The notes beneath the pieces are model-generated. The model searched no databases. It saw only the letters and a program-made list of their open reading frames with translations, and was not told where the DNA came from. From Sphingomonas vulcanisoli (GTDB lineage Bacteria; Pseudomonadota; Alphaproteobacteria; Sphingomonadales; Sphingomonadaceae), in contig NZ_JAAOZC010000010.1 in the NCBI RefSeq assembly GCF_011761305.1, positions 49,961 through 113,960 of the forward strand: a stretch of DNA of 64,000 nt, written 5' to 3'. Positions within the stretch are counted from its first letter, which is position 1, and each line of letters begins with the position of its first letter. This document shows positions 42,882 to 55,011 of this stretch, in pieces. A program made the translations under genes and the position numbers.

Positions 42882-43994
42882 TCAGTCGCCGTCGCGGTGA
42901 TAAATGTCGTCATAGCGCGCGAGCTTGCCGGTCTCGGGGTCGATGCCCGCCGTCAGATAGACGACATAGACGGGGAGGGGCGGCGACAGCGGGATCGTCT
43001 TCGAGATCCGCGTGCCGAGCAGCAGGCCGATCGCGAGTGCCTTGTCATTTCCGAGAAGGGATGCGGCCAGCCCCTCAGGATCCTCGGTGCGGATGCAGCC
43101 GTGCGACAGCGCGCGTCGATCGTGCAGGAAGAGGTTTCGGCTCGGGGTGTCATGAATATAGACGTCATAGGGGTTTGGCATCTCGAGCTTGATCTGCCCA
43201 AGCGCATTGTCCGGCCCCGGCTTCTGCCGAACCGTCAGCGTGCCGTTCGCGCTCTTGGTGAACACATAGCCACGACGGGCGGCCTCCTCCGGATTGGTGC
43301 GGATCAGCTTGCCGATGCTCTCGTCGACGATCGAGCAGGGCACGTTCCACCACGGGTTTATCGTCACGCCGGTGACCGTCGCCTTGAAGATGGGAGTCTG
43401 CTTATTCGGTTTGCCGACGATCACCTTGTGGCTGGCGACGATCTTGCCGTCCTCGATAAGGTCGAGCCGATACGCGGGCACGTTGACGATCAGGTAGCGC
43501 CTGCCGAGATCGCGCGGCAGCGCGCGCAGCCGGTCGAGATTGACCTCGAGCGCGCCGCAGTCGCCATGCTTGCGGCGGCATCGCACCATTTCGGTTTGAA
43601 CAGCCTCGTAATTCGCGGTCGCCGGCAGCAGATCGCGGAGGCTCTTCTCGATAGAATGCCTCGCCAGCGCGGCGTTGAGCCAGGTGCGATAGTCTAGCTT
43701 GCCGCGGGTCAGGTGCCAGGATGGGTCCGAGCGCATCCTGTCCGAACCTTCGTAAAAGTCCCGGGCCAGCGCCAAGGCAATCGTGTCTGCCTGCCCATCG
43801 GTATCCGCGCCTGGCGCCATCATCGCGATCGCCGTGCCGCTATAGCTTTCGTGCAATCCCTCGTCGCGTGCCGCTTCGACCGTGTCCGCCAGCTGCGCCA
43901 GATCCTGCTCGGACCAGCGCGGCGTTGCTTGCGGGGCGGAGGCGGTGGCCGCGCCCGCCAGGAGCGCGGCCGTGACGAGGGCCAGAAACCGCAT
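42882..43994 (-). CDS. L,D-transpeptidase (YcbB type)
   Basis: The 370-aa exported enzyme has signal peptide MRFLALVTAALLAGAATASA, a helical N-terminal region and a YkuD domain with the catalytic HDRRALSHGCIR (His and Cys). It makes 3-3 peptidoglycan cross-links or attaches proteins. It follows the Usp 3 gene with a 3-base gap, so it is probably under the same promoter. Confidence 0.92.
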   Translation of the reverse strand: MRFLALVTAALLAGAATASAPQATPRWSEQDLAQLADTVEAARDEGLHESYSGTAIAMMAPGADTDGQADTIALALARDFYEGSDRMRSDPSWHLTRGKLDYRTWLNAALARHSIEKSLRDLLPATANYEAVQTEMVRCRRKHGDCGALEVNLDRLRALPRDLGRRYLIVNVPAYRLDLIEDGKIVASHKVIVGKPNKQTPIFKATVTGVTINPWWNVPCSIVDESIGKLIRTNPEEAARRGYVFTKSANGTLTVRQKPGPDNALGQIKLEMPNPYDVYIHDTPSRNLFLHDRRALSHGCIRTEDPEGLAASLLGNDKALAIGLLLGTRISKTIPLSPPLPVYVVYLTAGIDPETGKLARYDDIYHRDGD

Positions 43995-43997
43995 CGC

Positions 43998-44801
43998 TCA
44001 GTGCGCCAGGAAGACCGGCACCGGGCTCTCGGTCAGCATCGTGCGCGTCGCGCCGCCGAAGATCGCCTCGGTGGTGCGCCGGTGACCGAAGCCGCCCATG
44101 ACGACATAGTCGACCGCCTGCGTCTCGGTCGCGGTCAGCAGAAGCTGACCAACGGTCTGTCCCATCGGTTCGTCGCGGACGATCCGAGCGTGGATGCCGT
44201 AGCGACCGAGATAGGCGGCGGCTTCCTCGGCGGGCGTGTCGACCGAGCCGTCGTTTACCTCGAGGATCGTAACCTTCTCGGCCAGCTTCAGGAGGGGCAC
44301 CGCCGCGATCATCGCTGCGCTGGCGCAGGTCGATCCATCCCAGGCGACCAGGGCGCGGCCAAACAGGTCGAGGCTCTTGGTGGTCTCGGGAACGGCCATT
44401 ACCGGCCGGTGAGAATGGACGATCAGCTCGGAAGCCGTCCGGCGCGTGTCGGGGTAGGGGAAGGTGGTCAGCTTGCGGTTGACGACGATGATGTCGGCCA
44501 TCCCGGCGGCGTCGGCCAGTGCGGACTCGAAATCGCCTGTGACGTCGGTCCACGAGAACGGGACATCCTCGCGCCCGAGGCGATGCTCGAGCTTGGCCTT
44601 GTTGGTTTCCTCGCGCTTGACCTCGTCCGCGAGCATCTCGCCGATGAACATGCCGTCATAGGGCGCGCCGACGGTCATCGGCATCAGCGCCACATCGAGG
44701 CATTGCAGGTGTCCATCGAGACCTCGCGCAAGGTCCAACGCGACTTGCAGGCGGGCCTCCTGACCCGAATCGTCATGCACGAGCAGAAGTACGTTCTTCA
44801 T
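43998..44801 (-). CDS. Universal stress protein, paralogue 3
   Basis: The 267-aa protein starts MKNVLLLVHDDSGQEARLQV, nearly the same as paralogue 1. Its second half has ALVAWDGSTCASAAMIAAVP and the loop GGFGHRRTTEAIFGGAT. ATG 44801 has GGAGG 5 bases upstream. It heads an operon with the L,D-transpeptidase, DUF2721 and ParB-like genes. Confidence 0.9.
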   Translation of the reverse strand: MKNVLLLVHDDSGQEARLQVALDLARGLDGHLQCLDVALMPMTVGAPYDGMFIGEMLADEVKREETNKAKLEHRLGREDVPFSWTDVTGDFESALADAAGMADIIVVNRKLTTFPYPDTRRTASELIVHSHRPVMAVPETTKSLDLFGRALVAWDGSTCASAAMIAAVPLLKLAEKVTILEVNDGSVDTPAEEAAAYLGRYGIHARIVRDEPMGQTVGQLLLTATETQAVDYVVMGGFGHRRTTEAIFGGATRTMLTESPVPVFLAH

Positions 44802-44860
44802 GTCAGCCTCCATCTCCGGGTTGGCGGATCAAGGGCTAGGCCGACGCATCAGACGCGGTG

Positions 44861-44880
44861 ATTGGGAATGATACGTATCT
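44861..44880 (-). promoter_or_regulatory. FixJ-like site upstream of Usp 3
   Basis: The minus strand reads AGATACGTATCATTCCCAAT and ends 60 bases before the ATG at 44801, almost the same distance as at Usp 2. It overlaps the leader of the divergent NRAMP gene. Confidence 0.55.
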
Positions 44881-44929
44881 CGCGCCAGGTGCTCGGCGGG
44901 CAAAAGCAGGCCTCCTGTTGGAGGCGCGC

Positions 44930-46240
44930 GTGAACACCGAAATCGATCTCGTGCGCCCTCTGCAAAGCCGCCTGCTCCGCCTGCGCAGCTGGCGCGATCG
45001 CCCCTTCGCGCTGATACGCGAGCTGGGGCCGGGTCTCGTGACCGGCGCCGCAGACGATGATCCGAGCGGGATCGCCACCTATTCGCAGGGGGGCGCCGCA
45101 TTCGGCATGGGCCTGCTGTGGACGCTCGTTCTGACCTATCCGCTGATGTCGGCGGTCCAGCTGGTCAGCGCCCATATCGGCCGCGTCACCGGACAGGGAC
45201 TTGGCCGCTGCATGCGCAACGCGCTGTGGCGGCCAGTGGTCTTGGTACTGGTAGCTTTGCTTTTCGTGGCCAACACGATCAACGTCGGTGCCGATCTCGC
45301 GGCGATGGGCGCGACCACGCAGCTTGTCGTCGGTGGCTATGCCCACCTCTACACATTGGGGTTCGCGCTCCTGTCCCTCGTCCTGCAGGTCCTGGTCCCC
45401 TATCGTCGCTACGCACGCATCCTCAAATGGATGACGCTGTCGCTCTTCGCTTATGTGGCGCTGCTGTTCACGCTGCACCTGGTCTGGCGCGATATCGCGC
45501 TCGGGCTGTTCGTTCCCCATCTGAGCGGACACGACGCCGTCGTCACCGTGGTCGCCATCTTCGGGACAACGATCAGCCCTTACCTCTTTTTCTGGCAGAG
45601 CGCGCAGGAGGTCGAAGAGGTTACCGACCACCTCGACGCCCATGCTCTGCTCGAAGATGAAAGTGCGGCTCCCAAGGAATTCGCGCGCATGCGGTTCGAC
45701 ACATGGGCGGGCATGGGATTGTCCAATATCGTCGCCATCGCGATCATGATCGGCACGGGTGCGACGCTGCACCTCGCCGGGATAACGACGATCGGTACGG
45801 CGGCAGATGCCGCCAGAGCCCTGCAACCGATCGCGGGACGCTTCGCGTCTCTGCTTTTCTGCTTTGGGATTGTCGGGACGGGCCTGCTCGCTGTGCCGGT
45901 GCTCGCTGGCTCGGCCGCCTATGCGATCGCCGAGGCCGAGGGCTGGGAAAGCAGTCTGGGTCGGCGCTTCAGCGAGGCGCGAGGCTTCTATACGGTGATC
46001 GCCTGCGCCACCTTGCTTGGCGTCGCAATCGACTGGTCGCCGCTCGACCCGATGCGCGCCTTGTTCTGGAGCGCGGTCATCAACGGTGTCGTCGCAGTGC
46101 CCTTGATGGTCGCCTTGATGGCGGTTGCATGCAGCCGCCGTGTCATGGGGGTTTTCCGGGCGACGGGCTGGCTGGCAACGGGAGGCTGGGCGGCGGCCGC
46201 CATGATGGGTGTGGCCGTCGTCTTGATGTTCGCGGGCTGA
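44930..46240 (+). CDS. NRAMP-related divalent metal transporter
   Basis: The 436-aa protein has about 11 membrane helices and the NRAMP fold signature ELGPGLVTGAADDDPSGIAT. The canonical TM1 metal motif DPGN is replaced by DPSG, as in NRAMP-related transporters whose substrate differs. The GTG start at 44930 has GGAGG at good spacing. It diverges from Usp 3. Confidence 0.88.
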   Translation: MNTEIDLVRPLQSRLLRLRSWRDRPFALIRELGPGLVTGAADDDPSGIATYSQGGAAFGMGLLWTLVLTYPLMSAVQLVSAHIGRVTGQGLGRCMRNALWRPVVLVLVALLFVANTINVGADLAAMGATTQLVVGGYAHLYTLGFALLSLVLQVLVPYRRYARILKWMTLSLFAYVALLFTLHLVWRDIALGLFVPHLSGHDAVVTVVAIFGTTISPYLFFWQSAQEVEEVTDHLDAHALLEDESAAPKEFARMRFDTWAGMGLSNIVAIAIMIGTGATLHLAGITTIGTAADAARALQPIAGRFASLLFCFGIVGTGLLAVPVLAGSAAYAIAEAEGWESSLGRRFSEARGFYTVIACATLLGVAIDWSPLDPMRALFWSAVINGVVAVPLMVALMAVACSRRVMGVFRATGWLATGGWAAAAMMGVAVVLMFAG

Positions 46241-46797
46241 TTTGGCGCGGGCGTTGCAGCCCGCGGTGGCCGGCAGAAGGCACGGGCATCGCACCCGACG
46301 CAGGGGTTCGTGTCGAGCAGATCAGCCCTCCGGCAGCCACGTGCATACATTTCGCACAAGAGCAGATGCACCAGCGCCTCGGGATCGGCCACCTCATAGC
46401 AACGGCCAAGCTCCTCGACCGCTCGCAGCCGAAGATGCGAGCGCCGAGACCTCGGCGATCGTCGATCCCCGCAGACGTCCCCATTCCGGCCCGTCGACGC
46501 TTGCGCCAAGGCAATTCTGTGCGCGGCGAGCGCCGCGAGTGCAAAAAATCCGTGCGCGCGAAGATCGACCGTCCAGGAATCGGCATCCTCGGCGCTTACA
46601 GATCCACGCGCGACGTCATCGAGCAGGCAATTTGCGGCTATCGCGCCCTCCATTGTCTCCTCGATCGGCGGAACGGTGCAGCCCGGGGAGCCGATGAAGT
46701 TGGACGGTCGGGTCGATCTGCCCGGACGTTTCTTGGTGTCCAGATCGCCACCGCCGACGCTGTCGAACTCATCCTTATGGGAGATGAAAGCGTTCAT
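45988..46797 (-). CDS. Hypothetical Cys-rich protein antisense to the end of the NRAMP gene
   Basis: The frame encodes 269 aa starting MNAFISHKDEFDSVGGGDLD. Codon usage looks real for about the first 185 residues, up to CVGCDARAFCRPP. The last 80 or so residues lie antisense to the NRAMP gene and may be partly non-native. A FixJ-like site (46851-46870) lies 54 bases upstream of the ATG. No known domain was recognised. Confidence 0.5.
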   Translation of the reverse strand: MNAFISHKDEFDSVGGGDLDTKKRPGRSTRPSNFIGSPGCTVPPIEETMEGAIAANCLLDDVARGSVSAEDADSWTVDLRAHGFFALAALAAHRIALAQASTGRNGDVCGDRRSPRSRRSHLRLRAVEELGRCYEVADPEALVHLLLCEMYARGCRRADLLDTNPCVGCDARAFCRPPRAATPAPNQPANIKTTATPIMAAAAQPPVASQPVARKTPMTRRLHATAIKATIKGTATTPLMTALQNKARIGSSGDQSIATPSKVAQAITV

Positions 46798-46842
46798 ACG
46801 GCCCCGCCATTTCGCAGCTGTCAGGGCTATCGTCGCTGTCCG

Positions 46843-46870
46843 CGGGGGACATTGGTAAAATCCCGTAGAA
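46843..46870 (-). promoter_or_regulatory. FixJ-like site upstream of the Cys-rich gene
   Basis: The minus strand reads TTCTACGGGATTTTACCAAT (46851-46870) and continues into a block shared with the ccoN region: plus-strand CGGGGGACATTGG at 46843-46855 equals 25835-25847. A further related palindromic sequence, CTACGTAATCTCCCGTAG, lies at 46910-46928 on the minus strand. Confidence 0.45.
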
Positions 46871-47088
46871 CCCACGGACGCGCCTGGCCCGCGATCTGCG
46901 CAGGTGGGGCTACGGGAGATTACGTAGAGCCGCGGTTCCGCACCCGATCTAGGTGGCGATCGACCGCGCTCACCCCGCGCGATCAAACCCCGGAGGGGTC
47001 TCGCCAATACCCCGGTGAGGCCCCTTCACCCCTTATCGCGGAGAGCGCTTTGGCACGGCGTTTCACCGGGTCATCCAGATGGTAGCCC

Positions 47089-47742
47089 GTGCGGCATCAT
47101 GACCGACCCGAGCGAGCGCTTGCGCTGGGGCTGGCGATGCTGGCTGGATATGTCGATGCCCTGGGGTTTCTTCAGCTCAACGGGCTGTTCGTGTCCTTCA
47201 TGAGCGGCAATTCGACGCGACTGGCCGTCGGCGCTGCTCTGGCAAATCCAGCGGGTCTGCTCGCCGGCGCCCTGATTGCCGCCTTTGTCGTCGGGGTGAT
47301 CGCCGGCTCGGCAGCCGGGCACCTGGCGAGAGATGCGCGTGAACCGGTGGTCCTGGCGGCGACGTTTGTCCTCTTGGTCATCAGCGCGTCCGGCCATGCG
47401 ATCGGCACGACATACCCGATCCCTACACTCTTCATGGCCGCCGCGATGGGGGCTGCAAACAATGTCTTCCAGCGCGCCGGAGAAGTGAGCGTGGGCGTCA
47501 CCTATATGACGGGAACGCTCGTGAAGCTCGGGCAGCACGTGGCGGCGGCGCTCTTTGGCGGACCCCGGTTCGGTTGGATGCCCTACCTCCTCTTGTGGCT
47601 GAGCCTGGTCGCCGGTGCGATCGGCGGAGCCATCACCTTCCCGCTCCTAGGATTGACTGCGATCTGGCTGGCAACGGCATTCGCGTTGATGCTGATGGTG
47701 GCGGCGATCGTGATCAATCGCGCGTCGTGCGCGCGGCGATGA
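47089..47742 (+). CDS. DUF1275 (YoaK-like) membrane protein
   Basis: The 217-aa protein has about six membrane helices with the family signature LAGYVDALGFLQLNGLFVSF and MSGNSTRLAVGAA. Function unknown in the family. The start is GTG 47089. Confidence 0.88.
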   Translation: MRHHDRPERALALGLAMLAGYVDALGFLQLNGLFVSFMSGNSTRLAVGAALANPAGLLAGALIAAFVVGVIAGSAAGHLARDAREPVVLAATFVLLVISASGHAIGTTYPIPTLFMAAAMGAANNVFQRAGEVSVGVTYMTGTLVKLGQHVAAALFGGPRFGWMPYLLLWLSLVAGAIGGAITFPLLGLTAIWLATAFALMLMVAAIVINRASCARR

Positions 47743-48470
47743 CAGCAGCGGCAGCGGACGGCGCTATGCGAAAGCTATGGCATTGTTCGTTCGTAGAGCT
47801 CGAAAAGATATTTTCGGCAGCCTATGTAGAGCGCCGGCCGCGTGTACCCTCGCGAGGCCGACCCCCGAAGGAGTTCTGCTTCCCCCAAGCAGGACTCCTT
47901 CTTAGCGTTCAGGCTGTCGTTGCGGTTGATGCCGTCCAGCGCGATCACAAATTCAGGCGCTGGTCCGACTACGCAAACACTATGAAAACGCCGGTTGCCT
48001 TGGCTCGAAATGCTACGTTCCAAACGATAAATGGCCTGCCGCAGCACAAGGAGCGTGGCATGCCCCACCGCAATTTTCAGTCGCGGACACCAAGGGTAGA
48101 TATCAAACCCGTCTGTCGCGGGCATTCCTTCTGGACCCAGCCGTGAGCAACTCGCCAATCGATCGATCGCGGCGTGCCAGTGATCGTCAGCGGGCGCGGT
48201 GCCTGCGCGCGCGCGAACGAGCCAGCGTCTCACCGGCAGAAGCGCGCGGTGGCACGGGTAGCCCTCGGATCAGTGGCACGCTGTCTCTCACGGCATTTTG
48301 GGAGGCGGTTGATCCTGCTGGAAGCATGATCGGTGGGGCGGACTCCCGTCCGTCTGAACCGGGGAAGCGGAAGTGATCCACACGCATCGCCGACCCATCG
48401 CGGACATTCCGATTCAGCGGAGAGGCGATGACGGCCGCCACGCCTTCCGATCGGATTGGACGCCTGCCTG
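47743..48470. other. Poorly coding stretch
   Basis: I see no well-supported gene here. Open frames exist on both strands (for example minus 47775-48233, 152 aa), but they lack domains and clear ribosome binding sites, and one contains a strong hairpin. It may be remnant sequence. Confidence 0.5.
47868..47900. terminator. Long stem-loop downstream of the DUF1275 gene
   Basis: AAGGAGTTCTGCTT and AAGCAGGACTCCTT form a 14-bp stem with one non-Watson-Crick pair and a CCCCC loop. Only CTTCTT-like bases follow, so it may be a processing or terminator hairpin for the gene ending at 47742. Confidence 0.5.
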
Positions 48471-48581
48471 ATGTCCTCGTTGGCGATGCTGTTGATCTTT
48501 GTGTTGGTGCTGATCGTCGCTGCGCGTTGCTGCCTTAGGGGCGATCGGCGAGGTCCGATTCGTCCCGACGATCAGGATTGA
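48471..48581 (+). CDS. Possible small membrane protein (36 aa)
   Basis: It begins MSSLAMLLIFVLVLIVAARC and ends in a basic, charged tail. It has the shape of a single-helix membrane protein, but there is no strong ribosome binding site and no promoter motif. Low confidence. Confidence 0.3.
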   Translation: MSSLAMLLIFVLVLIVAARCCLRGDRRGPIRPDDQD

Positions 48582-48621
48582 AGCCGGCGGGACGATCAGG
48601 ATGTTGCCGTAACCCGCTCAA

Positions 48622-48639
48622 TTCGTAGAAATACCGATA
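48622..48639 (+). promoter_or_regulatory. FixJ-like site upstream of the 67-aa gene
   Basis: TTCGTAGAAATACCGATA lies about 55 bases before the GTG at 48693. Confidence 0.4.
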
Positions 48640-48692
48640 CCGCTCGTTGGATGACTGCGTCATGGCAGCTCGCGTCGAACGAGGAGATCGAG

Positions 48693-48896
48693 GTGCCGCA
48701 CGATCCCAATCAGGATGAGCTCTCCAGCCAAGTCCATTCGCTCGAGCGGGCTTTGGCAGCATTGGATGCGCTGGTCACGCGGGTTGAGCCGGTCGCAGCA
48801 CGCCACGTTTCGATAGCGTCCTGCCATCTCCAGCACGGCCTCGATATACTGCGCGAAGTTCCCCTTGCAGGAAGCGGGCTTTCACTCAGGGCCTAG
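48693..48896 (+). CDS. Hypothetical helical protein (67 aa)
   Basis: It encodes a soluble helical protein with a heptad-like LSSQVHSLERALAALDALVT segment. The GTG at 48693 is chosen because GAGGAG lies 6 bases before it and the FixJ-like site then falls at the usual spacing. An ATG at 48651 would lie only 12 bases from that site. Function unknown. Confidence 0.5.
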   Translation: MPHDPNQDELSSQVHSLERALAALDALVTRVEPVAARHVSIASCHLQHGLDILREVPLAGSGLSLRA

Positions 48897-49021
48897 ACTG
48901 ATCAAGGCCGAGGATCGATGCGGCACTTTTCTTGGAGAGAGCCGTTCCCGAGACTGCTGGAGGCCAGTTAGGCCAAGTGGCCATAAAGGCCCTTCGATTA
49001 TGCTAGAGCGAGGGATTGAAA

Positions 49022-49252
49022 ATGCTGAAGAAGGCTTTTCTCATCGGTGCGACGGTCGCGCTGTTGCCGACCCCTGTCTTGGCGAAGGGGTGTCTAAAGG
49101 GCGCAGCCGTGGGCGGTGTCGGTGGGCATTTCGTCGGAAAGGGACATGCGGTTGCCGGTGCGGCGATCGGGTGCGCGGTCGGGCATCACCGAGCCAAGGT
49201 CGCCGCCAAGCAGCAGGCTGCCGCCCAGCCAGCACCTCCGCCCAAGAGATAG
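49022..49252 (+). CDS. Small exported glycine-zipper protein (76 aa)
   Basis: A signal peptide (MLKKAFLIGATVALLPTPVLA) is followed by GCLKGAAVGGVGGHFVGKGH and AVAGAAIGCAVGHHRAK, a glycine-zipper repeat typical of small outer-membrane-associated proteins, then an Ala/Pro-rich tail. The ATG has AGGGA upstream. Confidence 0.75.
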   Translation: MLKKAFLIGATVALLPTPVLAKGCLKGAAVGGVGGHFVGKGHAVAGAAIGCAVGHHRAKVAAKQQAAAQPAPPPKR

Positions 49253-49361
49253 TCGCTCGGCGCCGATATGGTCCCGTCACCGGCATCCGCGCCCGGCGCG
49301 GTGTCGACGGCAGATTGCATCACCAATCTCGATCAGAACCCGCATTCTTTCTGCAACTTCA

Positions 49362-52681
<3,320 letters not shown>

Positions 52682-52685
<4 letters not shown>

Positions 52686-54223
52686 GCGAACGCCCCGTGG
52701 ACGAACCATCTCATCGGGCCGGTCGCCGGGCTTTCGCCATCACCCTGGCGGAAGATCCAGTAGCGGCTGCCGGTCGTGGTCTCGACCTGGAAATAGTCGC
52801 GCACCGCAAATGGCATGGCGGCTTCATGGCCGGCTTCGCGCCACCACTCGCCGTGCAGGCGTTCTGGACCATCGGCTTGGGCAACACGGTGACGTTTTCC
52901 CCGCCATACGAACATCGCGGGCGGGTGGTCGGGAAGCATCGCCGTCACCTCGATCGGTTCGGGCGAGAGGAGCATGCGCGCAGGACGGGGCAGATCATCA
53001 TCCCAGCCCGCGGCGTCGGCGCGCGCGAGCGGCGCCACCAGCTCGATCTCTCGCTCCGGCATGATGCTGGCCTTCGGCGTCGCCCGATACAGCCGGCGTT
53101 GACCGAACCGATTGGCCAGCGCATCGACCAGCGCCGCGAGATCCGGCCCGCGCCGTCCCGCTGCGATCAAACCTTCTCCCTGGCGAGGTCCCAAAGGCTC
53201 GATCAGCGGCGCTATCAGCGTCATCGCCTCGACCCCAAGGCCGGGATCAACGGTCTCGACCTTCGCGCTCAGCAATTTGCGCAAGTGCCCAGGATCGCGC
53301 GTCGGAGCAGCGGTGCCGACGCGGATCGACTGAAAATGACCATCGACGCGCTCGAAAAAGAGGTCGAGGCGGCGCGCCCCGGCGCCCTCGTTGGTCAGCC
53401 GGGCGATCAGGTCGTCCACGAGGTCGCCGATCACCTGGATGAAAGCATCGGCGGTCATGATCGGTTCGAGCAGGCCGCGTCGCACGCGCGGTACACTTGG
53501 CGGGACGATCGGCTCGATGGGCTCGGGGATCTGTCCAAGCGCCTGGTCGAGGCGCTTGTAGAGCTGCTTGCCGAACCGCTTGGCGAGCGGTGCGCGGGGC
53601 GCCACGATCAGTTGCTCGACTCGTTCGAAGCCCATTCTGCGCAGGTCATCGGCGATTCCAGGCTCGATCCGCAGCGCGTGAACCGGCAGGATCGCAAGCG
53701 CGGTTCGCGTCTTGCCCGGTTCGATGACGTTAGGGCGGCCGGACGGCACGTGGCGCGCCACGGCATGAGCGCAGCCCGCCGTGTCGGCGACCGCGACCTG
53801 CACGGCCATGCCCGACGCCGCGATCCGTCGCAGAATGTCCTTGAGGAGCGGGACCTCGCCATCGAAGCGATGCGCGCAGCCGGTGATATCGATCCATAGT
53901 CCGTCGGGCGGATCGACCGCGACGAGCGGCGAGTAACGTCTGGCGGCCCAGAGCGCCAAGCGCTTGAGCCCCGCCAAGTCATCCTCGGGCTCGGCATCGA
54001 TCACGACGAGCTCGGGCGCGAGACTGCGCGCCCGCGTTACCGTCATGCCGGGGGTAATGCCTTGCCGGCGTGCCGCCATATCGGCCGCCGCAATGATACG
54101 ACGACCATGGTCGGGCAGAGCGGTGACGAGAGGGGGCGCCTGGTCGTCAGGCGGCCTGCCGGTCTTCCGCCGGACGCGGTCGGTCGACCATGTCGGCAGG
54201 AAGACCGATACGACCCTGCGCAT
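52682..54223 (-). CDS. imuB: ImuB, Y-family-like mutagenesis protein
   Basis: The 513-aa protein starts [20 protein letters not shown] and contains [21 protein letters not shown] and the GCAHRFDGE region of the ImuB family. ImuB is usually catalytically inactive and recruits DnaE2 to the sliding clamp. ATG 54223 overlaps the imuA 3' end by 77 bases. Confidence 0.93.
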
Positions 54224-54875
54224 CGGCGCCCTCCACCAGCCAGCGCTGCGGTTCGCCACCGCGCACCCGTTCAAGCATCACGTCCCACCGTAGGCGGCCC
54301 AGACTGGGGATGCCCAGCTGCTCGCTTGGGCTGGCACGGACGCGCCACCGCGTTACCGCAGCACTTCCCTCGACCGTCGTCTCAAGGGGCGATGCCCGCC
54401 GGAAAACGAACGCTGGAACACCCGATTGCTCCGCGGCGAGCTGCAGCCGGCGCGAGGCCGTCAGGCCGATCTTGCCGAGTTCTCCGACGACTCCGCCCAG
54501 CCCCTCGTGTCGTAAGCACTCTTCCATCGCCGTCAGGACGTTGGTGTCGCTTCCCGCCTCGACATAGACGACGCGATCGGGATGCAGGCCGGCGAGGTGA
54601 AGGGAAGGCGCGAAAAGATCTCGCCAGCGCAGGCACCAGAAGATCGGACCGTCGAGGCGCGCAAGGATACCCGCGAGAAACACCGTCATCGCCGCATCGT
54701 CAGAGAGGTCGGGGCTACCGGACATCTCATGGAGCGCGCCCCCGGCGATGCCGCCCCCTGGCAGGCAGGAATCGATCGCCGCAATGCCGAACGGCAGGCT
54801 CTGGTGGCGCACGCCCGCACCCTCGATCTGCGCGATTTGCGCACGCAGATTGGCAAGGACGGACGACTGGCGCAT
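54147..54875 (-). CDS. imuA: ImuA, RecA-like SOS mutagenesis protein
   Basis: The 242-aa protein has the RecA-fold family pattern LPFGIAAIDSCLPGGGIAGG and GALHEMSG, lacking a standard Walker A. It is the first gene of the imuA-imuB-dnaE2 operon. The LexA box at 54952 lies 77 bases upstream. Confidence 0.93.
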   Translation of the reverse strand: MRQSSVLANLRAQIAQIEGAGVRHQSLPFGIAAIDSCLPGGGIAGGALHEMSGSPDLSDDAAMTVFLAGILARLDGPIFWCLRWRDLFAPSLHLAGLHPDRVVYVEAGSDTNVLTAMEECLRHEGLGGVVGELGKIGLTASRRLQLAAEQSGVPAFVFRRASPLETTVEGSAAVTRWRVRASPSEQLGIPSLGRLRWDVMLERVRGGEPQRWLVEGADAQGRIGLPADMVDRPRPAEDRQAA

Positions 54876-54951
54876 GTTGCTCCACGAGACTCGGCAATGA
54901 GAAATAGCGCCTCAGGATCGACCCTTTTGCGCGGGTGAGTCAACGAGTTGT

Positions 54952-54966
54952 GTTCATGTTATGTTC
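54952..54966 (+). promoter_or_regulatory. LexA (SOS) box between imuA and the SRAP-like gene
   Basis: GTTCATGTTATGTTC fits the alphaproteobacterial LexA site GTTC-N7-GTTC exactly. It sits between two divergent genes (imuA start 54875, SRAP-like start 55012) and can serve both. Confidence 0.88.
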
Positions 54967-55011
54967 CGTGCTATCTTGCGGCGACCCCGAGTCGCATTAG
55001 GTAAGATTGGC

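Noticed and set aside
47775..48233. 152-aa minus-strand frame
   Set aside because: No recognisable domain, poor start signals, and it contains the 47868 stem-loop. Kept only as part of the poorly coding stretch.
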